Of a DNA stretch of 64,000 bases, positions 52,924 through 62,112 are shown piece after piece. The position numbers were made by a program, and so were the translations under genes. Position 1 is the stretch's first letter. Every line of letters begins with the position of its first letter. The stretch is from Atriophallophorus winterbourni (lineage: Eukaryota; Platyhelminthes; Trematoda; Plagiorchiida; Microphallidae): contig JACCGJ010019378.1 of NCBI GenBank assembly GCA_013407085.1, forward strand, positions 1 to 64,000, read 5' to 3'. The notes beneath the pieces are model-generated. The model was not told where the DNA came from. It ran no database searches and was given only the letters and a program-made list of their open reading frames with translations.

Positions 52924-53149
52924 CTGTCGCATTAGAATTCAATTTCAATTCAATTTTAATGGTCTGAAGCACATAGCTTTACTAAAAGCCACAGAATAAT
53001 ATGGGAACTACGAATACTCTAACAAGCAAAAACGGGATTTGGTTGCTTACTGAGCAGTTCAAGAATCAGGTAAAAATCCAAAGGGCGGAAATTGTTTTCG
53101 ATTAGTGGGATGACAAATGTAGATGCATGGTGTCAAGATGTATCGTTTT

Positions 53150-53420
53150 CTTCGATGCACGAGTTAAGGGTCAAAAAGGCATCAAGATTTCTCTTGAACA
53201 TCTGTTGATTGGGTGAGATCACAGTATAATCGGGTAGATTGTTCCAAGTAAAACAAAATGTCGTCTACAGTTGAGTCGCAAATGAGGGGCAGTTAGAATC
53301 AATGTGTCCTTTTGTTTCATGGTCCACGAGAGGCTTTGTGCACCAAGAAAATACTGGAACTTCGGGCGACAACATGGTCGGAAACCTGAACAGATTGTCA
53401 ACGTCAACCGCTATTGGACG
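53150..53420 (-). pseudogene. CR1-like C-terminal fragment
   Basis: LTAPHLRLNCRRHFVLLGTI resembles the PHSRTNCRRYFYSVR block of the neighbouring CR1 copies, out of frame after it. Short and old. Confidence 0.5.
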
Positions 53421-53967
53421 ATAAGCAATTTGTCAAGATCAGTCAAACGAGCATAATGTAGTGATGGCTCGAATTGAAACGGTTGGCATGAAATCGATTG
53501 ACAACTCAGATCAAAGTGACACGCGGTACAAATAAATTGAGGTTAAAGGAAAGGTTGGATGAATCTGGACGCCGTCGACCAGTGGATTTGAAACGAGTGA
53601 GTGTTGATGTGATTGATGTTGCATCGAGTGTCCCCGAAGCCCGTGTAACCAATGTCCTGGACTTTAGGGTGGGAAACGCGATAAGACCCTAATTGATTTA
53701 ACGCAATTATCACCTCCGTTTACCCCTATATTACGACATATCCAGATAGCAAGCATGGATGCTACCCTTTGTCAGCAGTCTGGGTCAAGAGTCGTTTAAC
53801 ATCGTTCTCAGAACTCAGAAAATTGTATGGTAGAAAAAGCATTAAGCTTAACAATAACCATAGGATGACAGGTATATGGAACATAAAAAAATACATAAAA
53901 AATATAAAAATATCTCAAAAATCAATAGGGACACTCGCATACCGCATCGGAATCAAAGCAACATGAT

Positions 53968-54309
53968 TTGAAGCAATGGTTATACATTGCCGATGCTATT
54001 GGATCTCGTGATTCCATTGTCGTAGATACTTTTAGAATACCTAGATCCTCCAACTACAAAGGCAATGGGCCCAGTCCTCTGAAAATCACTTTTCTAACGA
54101 CTGAAATGGCTATCGCTATGAACACCGACTGGAAATCTAACCGCTCAAAACTTCCACCAGACGTGAGACTAAGTGTGCCCAAGCGTGTTCCCTCACTGAA
54201 ACCCAGAGAACCATCGCAACCACAGCCTGATTGCAATCTTGTTATTGACAGTTCAAATGTTACCCCAAAAAACGAAAAGGGTCCGGCTCATCGCGAGTCG
54301 GACCAATAG
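53968..54309 (+). pseudogene. CR1 ORF1 C-terminus
   Basis: VVDTFRIPRSSNYKGNGPSP, LKITFLTTEMA and a Pro/Ser-rich end, GPAHRESDQ, then TAG. The matched region in the 60665-62083 protein is its C-terminal RNA-binding-like domain. The last codons form a hairpin (54280-54304). Confidence 0.8.
54280..54304 (+). promoter_or_regulatory. RNA hairpin at the ORF1/ORF2 junction of a CR1 element
   Basis: GGTCCGGCTC and GAGTCGGACC pair over 10 bp (one G-U) around the loop ATCGC, two bases before the ORF1 stop region. Two equivalent hairpins lie at 62003-62027 and 62040-62062 of the sister element. Confidence 0.7.
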
Positions 54310-54329
54310 CTACAGTACACGATTCGACA

Positions 54330-56931
54330 TTGTGTAAGACAAATACGATCAGGTGCATATATACAAATGCTCAGTGTTTATCTAACAAATTAGCTGAACT
54401 ATGTGAGCTTTGTGATAGACTTTCACCCGATTTGGTTGCAGTTACAGAGACTTGGTTCCAGCCCTGCATGACTGATGCTGAGCTTTTGATTCCGAAAATG
54501 TCACTACTTCGTCGCGATCGTGATCGAAGATCCGGTGGTGGAGTTGCAGTCTACTATCACGAACGTTTAGCGCAGTGTAACGTCATCGATCATCCTGACC
54601 TCAGCCTTCCTGATACGATGTGGTGTTCAGTAAAGCTAGTCAATGGAGATGAATGTACGATCGGCATCATTTACCGCTCGCCATCATCCGAAAGCTCATA
54701 CAATGATAAGCTCATCGAATCATTGCAACACATCACAAGATGCCAGACTATGCAATTGCTAATCATTGGCGATTTTAATCTCCCGCATCTGTTTTCGAGA
54801 GGTGAGCACTCCCTGCATTCGTTTGAACATAAATTCAAGGAGGTTATAGAATTTGCTTCACTACACAATCACGTTAACCAGCCAACTCGCTGGCGGGGCC
54901 TTGACCAACCTTCAACCCTTGACCTTGTCTTAACGCCTGAGGCAACCGCAGTAGAGGGTATACAATACCTGGCACCACTGGGGAAGAGTGATCATGTTGT
55001 GCTTTTGTTTGATTATGTATGTAGTGCGGAACGATTGTGTGAACAGACGAAAGTCATAAGGAAAATACAATTTGAATCCTTAAATATCAGTCTCCGGATG
55101 CATACACTCATGAGTTTGATTCAATGGATCCTGGCTCATATTACAATTCGTTTCTAAATTATCTCAATTCGAAGATTTACGAAAACTCGATTTTTGTACC
55201 ACACAAATGCAGCTACAACAACCAGTTTGTTATTCGGAGTAGAACGAAGAAATGGTTAGCTGTTAAGCGAGAGTCTTGGGTAACTCATAAAAAGTTTGGT
55301 ACGGAAGAAACTTGGAAACGATTCTGTAAGATACGGAATCAAGTCACTACTCTTGTAAGAGAAGATCGCATGCAATTCCAATGGAACTTGCTTAAGAGAA
55401 TGGAACAGAATCCTAAGCTTCTCTACAAGATAGTAAATGAACGATCAAAGATCAAACCAGGTGTATTCTCTGTACTAACACCTCATGGATTGACCCACAC
55501 TGCCCAAGATACCGCCGCCGCTTTAGCAACGTTTTACTCATTTGTCTTCAATCCCAAGCGTTGTATACCATATCAACTTTCATCAAGTTCACCACATTTC
55601 GAATTATTAAGTGAAATGACTATCAACGAATATATGGTTGGGCGGGAACATTGTCGACTAAACGAAAAGAAGTCCCTTGGCGCAGACAAAATTACCCCCG
55701 CCGTACTTCGCAGGTGTCGCGTTGCTTTGACTGCTCCTCTCACTCGCATATTCAATCTCAGCTTAAATGAAGGAAAAATACCACCGCAATGGAAAGCAGG
55801 GATGATAACTCCTATTTATAAAGGCGGTAGCCGTTCAGACACAGCAAAATATAGACCGGTAACGTTACTTCCGGTGATCTCCAAATTGATGGAACGCATT
55901 GTGACTGCGCGCATAAGAGAACATTTTGAAAACCAAAATATTTTGACCGCAGCACAACACGTTTTCGAAGAGGTCGTTGCTGTTTATCTAACCTTCTTAC
56001 AACGTTCGAGGATTGGACCAAGGCACTAGACGAAGGTGAGGCTGTACATGCTTGCTACATCGATATTTCCAAAGCTTTCGATAGAGTCAACCATGACATC
56101 CTAATTAAAAAGCTTGAATCCTATGGAATAACGGTAATATTGCTGAATTGGATAAGGGACTATCTTACTGATAGACACGTCCAAGTTCGCGTTGGCAGCA
56201 CCTTATCTAGAAAAATAGACGTCACGAGTGGAGTTCCGCAAGGCTCAGTGCTTGGACCTCTTCTATTCTTGGTGTATATCAACGATATAGTAGAGGATAT
56301 TGGATGCAACTTGATACTATTTGCCGATGATATTAAAATTTGGAAACGTGTCAGGTCTGTTAATGACTGCATGGCATTACAACAGGATCTAAGCATCTTA
56401 TTTCGTTGGTCCCAGTTAAATGAGTTACCATTTAGCCCTGCGAAATGTAAAATGCTGCAGCTTGGGAAATCTCTGCACCACACGTATCAGCTTGGCACGC
56501 AAGATCTCGTCTGGACCACAGCAGAAAAAGATCTGGGTATCTGGGTTTCGTTTAACCTTAAGCCTGGACATCATTGCCGGATGGTGTACAATAAAGCTTG
56601 CCGTATCTTGAGTCTTCTCAAAAGAATATTCCGGATTTTTACCCCCGAAACCCTACCCCGGGTAATTAACACGTATATACGTCCTGTTATGGAATATTCC
56701 ATCCAAGCCTGGGCACCATGGCTGAGGAAGGATATCGAACTACTCGACAGGATTTATCATCGTGCTACAAAGTTGGTCTCCCGGTACAGGAATTTGCCTT
56801 TCACAGAGCGAATGTTAAAACTGAAGCTACAAAATTTTACCCAACGACGGATACGTAGTGACCTTTTGTTGACCTTCAAAATCCTGCATTCTGTAAACCA
56901 TCCCCTCAAACATTTGCTTAAAGCCCAATGA
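54330..56931 (+). pseudogene. CR1 ORF2: EEP endonuclease and reverse transcriptase, frameshifted
   Basis: Frames 54330-55157, 55124-56029 and 56140-56931 form one protein. Endonuclease: TNAQCLSNK (Asn), VTETWF (Glu), SGGGVAVYY, GDFNLPHLF (Asp/Asn), GKSDHVVL (Asp-His). RT: KKSLGADKITPAVL, PQWKAGMITPIYKGG, KYRPVTLLPVISKLMERIV, then after a slip near 56010 IDISKAFDRVNHDIL, SGVPQGSVLGPLLFLVYIND and FADDIKIW (catalytic DD about 56326-56331). C-terminus: LDRIYHRATKLVSRYRNL, then another slip near 56925. Slips near 55120, 56010 and 56925 disable it. Confidence 0.88.
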
Positions 56932-57189
56932 CCTTACTAGAACACGAACAAATTCAAAGGCTTTAAGCATTCCGCATTCTCGATTGGATATACGTCGTAA
57001 TTTTTTCTCCGTAAGAATTTGTTTCACTTGGAACTATTTGCCTGAAGAAATCATACGATCAGAATCTGTTGAGGTTTTCGCTTCCAAACTCGATGAGTTT
57101 ATGACGAACCATGCGGTATGCGAATGTCCCTATTGATTTTTGAGATATTTCATATTTTTTATATATTTTTTTATATGTTCCATATACCT

Positions 57190-57980
57190 TGTCATCCTCT
57201 GGTTATTGTTAAGCTTAATGCTTTTTCTACCATACAATTTTCTGAGTTTCTGAGTTCTGAGTTCGTCATAAACTCATCGAGTTTGGAAGCGAAAACCTCA
57301 ACAGATTCTGATCGTGGGATTTCTTCAGGCAAATAGTTCCAAGTGAAACAAAATCTTACCGAGAAAGAATTACGACGTATATCCAATCGAGAATGCGATA
57401 TGCTTAAAGCCTTTGAATGTGTTCAGTCAAACAGAGCAAGATTTAAAGAAACCATGCTGGGCCCAGATAGTGTATTTTGCGATTCCAAGTAATGAACGAT
57501 CATCTTTATCTTCGTGTGCTCCAGAACTTTGGATATTACAGTGAGTAAGATGACCGAACGTTAGTTTGCGGGATCCAAACGACTACCACCCTTGTAAATA
57601 GATTAAGTAACCCAGTCTCCCAATCTGCTGGCACCACTCCTTCGGTTGGGGAATATTTAAACAATTCACGCAATGGTGCGCACATTTGCTGGTCGTAGGT
57701 TATAAGTTTGGTGGATATGATTCCGTCCGCATCCGGGGAAATTTTAGGGTTCATTCAGGACATGCTGTTGCAGAATAGATCAATAGATCTCGATGTCAGT
57801 CCACTGATGCTCACGGCTGATATCAGTAAGTCGTCTTTTGATGAGCTTCCTAACGGACTGAATAATTTTGCGTAAAAGTGGGCGAGGGCATCAGCTGTTT
57901 CCTGTGCTGAGGAAGTTAATCCATCCACATTAAGCACGGGAAACACCTCAGGTTTAAGGCTGCATCTTGCGTTAACAATG
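57190..57980 (-). pseudogene. CR1-like fragment, inverted relative to its neighbour, internally deleted
   Basis: On minus, 57536-57946 reads FPVLNVDGLTSSAQETADAL, FYAKLFSPLG and PDADGIISTKLI, VPADWETGLL (RT fingers); at about 57440 it jumps to the C-terminus DIRRNSFSVRFCFTWNYLPE. The catalytic palm is missing. Its C-terminal 150 bp are the inverted repeat of 56955-57115. Confidence 0.78.
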
Positions 57981-58299
57981 CGTTATAGCGAGTTGGGGTT
58001 TCTTGTTATTTTCAAATACTACATCACAGTGTGAACGCATCAGAAGAGATTACTGTTTCCGATTATTTAGTTACGTGAAACGACGGGGAGTATGCAATCA
58101 AAGAAGGCTTTAACTATACACCCAGGATTGCCCTTGACCGAGGACTACCAACAATAACAACATGAGGGTTCCGACATTTTGTCTCAACCTCGATTTCGCG
58201 TTACGACTACTTCGTTCTTTACTCTTACTTACTCTCTTCTCTTCTTCTTATTACTCTTCCTACATTATGTTGAAAGATTTTTGAGACCAATCAATTAGT

Positions 58300-58625
58300 C
58301 ATATTCATAAATCCCAAATTTGAAAAGCAATGTGTTAGAGCAGCTTTCAGGTAACGTTTCACTTCTTACACAGAAGTTTCGTCAGACCAAGGGTATTATT
58401 CAGAACAGGGCATGATATTAATTATCACTCCAAACACCACCTCTAATTGGTCGTCTCAATAAACAGCATATTGAGATCCCAGAGCTGTCAAATGGCGTAG
58501 ACAAAGACAATCAACCTATTCATCCAACATAGCGTGAAATCGGTCAAGGTCAATTGACACTGAGGTTCACACGTGCACGGCTAAACGTGTGTTAATTGTG
58601 CCAAACCCTAACAAGGTTTTAAAAT
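58300..58625 (-). repeat. Penelope-like terminal repeat
   Basis: On minus it runs from GTGTGAACCTCAGTGTCAATTGACC-type repeat sequence (58530-58580) to the hammerhead motif at 58346-58392 and CTGCTCTAACACATTGC. No coding remnant is adjacent. Confidence 0.62.
58346..58392 (-). ncRNA. Hammerhead ribozyme motif with intact core
   Basis: On minus: CTTGGT, core CTGACGA (58379-58385), stem II ACTTCT-GTGTA-AGAAGT (six exact pairs), GAAA (58357-58360), ACGT stem III, cleavage expected before ACC (58352-58350). Stem I is GGT/ACC, with further CTT/AAG pairing possible across a small bulge. Confidence 0.72.
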
Positions 58626-58689
58626 TAAATATTATTTTCTGATCAATTGTTTTTTAAATTTTTATTTTTATGAATATATTGAAAATTAA

Positions 58690-58765
58690 ATTAAATTTTA
58701 CCATCCTATGGTTGTTGTTAAACTTGTTGATTTCAGACCATTAAAAACCTTGAATAACTAATAAC
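58690..58765 (+). repeat. Solo CR1 3' end
   Basis: CCATCCTATGGTTGTTGTTA and an AACTTGTTGATTTC continuation match the terminal motif at 45861, 57191 and 60263, followed by CTTGAATAACTAATAACTTG. Confidence 0.65.
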
Positions 58766-58984
58766 TTGAAACAACACCAGATTGTGAACAATCAGTGAAA
58801 CCAGGATTTGCGGCCATACGGACGCACTCTGGAATGACCAATAATGAAGCTGACACCGCGTACGTTCTCGTGAATTATTATGACACCGTTTTTTCCCGAA
58901 ATAATGTGTTTATATGTAACCGGATTCAAGAGTGACACCTCCTGTCCCATTGGCCACAATAACTATTACCAGAGAAGAAGTGCT

Positions 58985-59300
58985 ATGAATTCAACTATTC
59001 TTGAATCCGGACCCGGGTGGGGTCCGAAGGACCGTGAAGATATGTGGCTGATAACACTCCGTGTGATGGCAAAATAAAGGTACCAGTGGTGAGAATCCTG
59101 CCGTGCTTGTGTTCCAGTTTATCAGTGACTCCCCTTATTCCAAAAAAGACAAAAAAAGATCAAAAACGGCATGCGTAAACAGACAGACAATAAACCCTTT
59201 TTTCCCTTTTTTTTCTTTCTTTCATCATGTACCTTCTTCATGGTATACTTGTTGGCACACCGTCTGTAAAGACTTGTGTGATAATAAAATAAAAATAATA
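58985..59300 (+). repeat. RTE-like 3' ends with TAA-type tail
   Basis: GGACCCGGGTGGGGTCCGAA and WLITLRVMAK-like codons (about 59040-59075) resemble the end of the RTE family; 59215-59300 repeats the last 80 bp of the block at 8490-8900, ending in an AATAAAA-rich tail. Confidence 0.5.
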
Positions 59301-59309
59301 ATCCGGAAA

Positions 59310-59735
59310 ATTCCCTGGTTCTGATAAAAATTAGCTCAAATATACTCCAGCATTATGCACAATTTCCAAGCGGAACTCTGACTGAGTTATTCTGTGAATC
59401 GCTGTCCCAAAGTGTCATACCTGGAAATCCGGTATTATCTAACCGATTTTCAAAGTCGGGTCACGTTCAGAGCCTGCAAAGTACACATCTGTTACCATGT
59501 TGTCCGCCGTCTCCAAGGCATACTGGCGTGCGGTCGTATTTTTGTTGCTCGGACACTTTTGTCCGTTTCTTCGCCAAATCAACTCGGATTTTAACCGATT
59601 GCACACAAATTCCTTTGCATCGGATTTTAACCGTTCAAAAAATTTTGCTATACTTTGACGAGAGCTATCGGAATTTATACGTTTTGTTCTGGTCCGTCGA
59701 TTAACAGCAAAGTTACCGTTTCAACGTTAACTTTT
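59310..59735. other. Repeat debris
   Basis: CCGATTGCACACAAATTCCT (about 59598) is the downstream flank of the Penelope hammerheads without the ribozyme itself. Otherwise nothing. Confidence 0.4.
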
Positions 59736-59739
59736 CAAT

Positions 59740-60335
59740 TTGCTGACGCGTGCAAACTTTCTCCTAGAGTTAATGAAAAAAGATATATTCTTGCTTGACA
59801 GGATATATCATCGTGCAACTAAACTCGTGCGTGGTTATCGAAACCTTACATACGAGGAAAGGTTGAAAAAGCTAAAGCTCCCCACTCCCCTTCAACGTAG
59901 AATTCGAAGTGACGTTATAATTACTTACAAGATATTGAATACTCCAGATCATCCACTCAAACATTTGTTCAAATACCGTGAATCAGGAATTACACGTAGC
60001 CACTCAGCGGCACTACAAATCCCCCATTCCCGTACTAATTGTCGCCGATATTTCTATTCGGTACGTGTCTGTTTCCTGTGGAATGCCCTTCCCGAAGCAA
60101 TTCTCACCTCTCCCTGTATCCAAACATTCACTCGTACCTTGGACAATTATTTGTTACTTAACGATTTGACGATGCCTGTGTATTGACTCAGGGTAAGCAT
60201 ATTACTTGACTCCAGTGACATCGTATAATTGATTTTTTTTATACCTCTTATTGAACGCATATTTACTATGATATGGTAATTGTGAAGCTATGTGCTTTTT
60301 GTAACCATAAATTCTTGAATCTTGAATCTTGAACT
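59740..60335 (+). pseudogene. CR1-like RT C-terminus and 3' end
   Basis: Open frame of 148 codons, but only from the C-terminal domain: LDRIYHRATKLVRGYRNLTY, LQRRIRSDVIITYKIL, PHSRTNCRRYFYSVRVCFLW, NALPEAIL. The 3' end has TATGATATGGTAATTGTGAA (60267) and a tail of TTGAATC units at 60310-60335. 5'-truncated. Confidence 0.85.
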
Positions 60336-60446
60336 GTCGTGGCGTTTTTGCTTGCATTGCAAAGACCACTTCAAACTACTTAATTTGATACGTCATTCTG
60401 TGTTCTACTTTGTGTGGCTATCGAGCTATCACGGATTATTTGTACA

Positions 60447-62083
60447 ATGACAAAATCAAGAATTCAAACCCAACTAAATCGGCCAGTCGACCGAAAATCC
60501 ACTCAACCGGTCACCCCACTCCGGCCTTCAACGTGCAGCCGAGTCACGCGATCCAACACGCAGACGAAAAAACCGATCGATCAACGTGTGCATACGAGTG
60601 TTGTTCCCCCGACAGCGAAAACAAGCCACCTTGACCTCTGCGCCAAGTAAGCGGTGATAGTGCTTTGGTAAAATGTACTTTTTGTAACTTACATGTGCAC
60701 GTGGCCTGTTATAAGACTTTAACTGATGAATGTGTGCGCATCGTGAATGATGAAAATCTCCCGTCCGTTTGCTATTTCTGTAACGCCTGTAGGGGTTCAA
60801 TCGTGAATGGTGATCGCAAGCGTACAAAATCTTCCGCTGGAAACGAGGCTAACACAATTGAGAATAGATTGTCAATAATGGAAAAGGAACCAGATAGTTT
60901 GAAGATTACGCTACAACCAATAATCGCATCTAAATCTTTTGAATTGCATACTCGATTACGCTCGACCTCACCACCGCAGTCTGCTTCTAAAAAGGTTAAA
61001 TTACGCGACACTGAAGTGATACTTAAAAAGGCCTTGAAGCAGAAACCGTCTACGTCGAACGCTCCTTTGGCCAAAGCTGCCACGAAAAATACTTCGCTTA
61101 ATGTTATCTGCACCGATTCGGCACCAACTGAAACGCCCCCGGTGGTAAAAAAACCATACAGAGAAATGCTTTTGCGGTCGACCTCCGCTGCACAATCTGA
61201 GCCTGGCACACTAAACCTAAATCAAAAAGCCTCACATTCTATGAAGAATGACCGGACACGCGACAAGCATTCTCATTTGTTAAGCGTAATATGTACGAAT
61301 GTTAAAGAGTCCGGCGAGAGCTTGTTAGATAGAAAACACAAACACGACCTCGATATATGGTCTCAAATTTGTCAACAATTGCAAATTGAGCATGTTACTC
61401 CTGACAAATTGATTCGTCTAACTCGCCATTCTACCTCACCTCATAGTGATCAACCTCAGTTACTAAGAGTTACACTGAAGTGCGAGGCTGATATCGAAAA
61501 CATACTGCTAAATTCGTACCGACTAAAGACGGATCCGAATTCAAATTGCCGGATGTATTCTGATGTGCCATGGTGGGAACGGAAGGGTGCCTCAAACACT
61601 AAGAAAAAAACGGTATCGCGGAGTATGGTTTTACTTGGGGTACCAGAAAATACCACTGAAACATCGGGACAGGAAACAGCAGATCATGACTTCAAGCAGT
61701 GGCGTTACATTGCGTCTTTGCTTAATATTTCTAACGTTGTGATCACTGACACTTTCCGGGTGCCTTTTTCAATAAACTATAAAGGAGACGGACCGAAACC
61801 TCTCAGGATTACCTTTTTAACTAGCGACATGGCTGAATTTGTCAAGCCCGAATGGAAAAAAGCAAAACGTGCTTTACCGAAAGACATTAGACTTTGTCCA
61901 CCGAGACCAAGTACCATGAGTGAGACACACTCGCGGCTGGGGACGGTAGACGGCAGCGTTCCCACCGAAACGGAAGCAATCAATACATCAAAAAACGTAG
62001 TGGGTCCGGCCCAAACCGAGTCGGACCGAGTACATCATGGTCCGGCTCTCAGGGGGTCGGACATACAAACATCATCCGCATAG
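60447..62083 (+). pseudogene. CR1 ORF1: Cys/His (PHD-like) finger, Ser/Pro/Thr-rich linker, C-terminal RNA-binding-like domain
   Basis: The start at 60447 (MTKSRIQTQLNRPVD) is in a different frame from the main part; a slip lies at about 60645 (LDLCAK then TAA). Main frame to 62083: KCTFCNLHVHVACYK and VCYFCNACRG make a C2-H-C-C2 cluster like the second half of a PHD finger. A long basic, Ser/Thr/Pro-rich linker follows, then a domain with LLSVICTNVKESGESLLDRK, IEHVTPDKLIRL and VLLGVPENTTE to FKQWRYIASLL. ORF1 proteins of this type bind element RNA. The tail holds two GP-A/ESD repeats encoded by hairpins. Confidence 0.8.
62003..62062 (+). promoter_or_regulatory. Two tandem RNA hairpins at the end of CR1 ORF1
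   Basis: Hairpin 1 (62003-62027) pairs GGTCCGGC with GTCGGACC; hairpin 2 (62040-62062) pairs GTCCGGCTCTC with GGGGGTCGGAC using wobbles. The ORF1 stop is 20 bp further on. The sister element has one equivalent hairpin at 54280-54304. Confidence 0.68.
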
Positions 62084-62112
62084 GCTCGCTACACGCGAAA
62101 ACCACTGTTAAA

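Larger units (their letters stand above)
53955..57240 (+). mobile_element. CR1-like LINE, truncated in ORF1
   Basis: It begins in the C-terminal third of ORF1, carries a complete but frameshifted ORF2, and ends with the family 3' motif (57191-57230). It belongs to the family of 60390-64000: ORF1 residues LKQWLYIADAIGSRDSIVV align with FKQWRYIASLLNISNVVI there. Confidence 0.88.
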
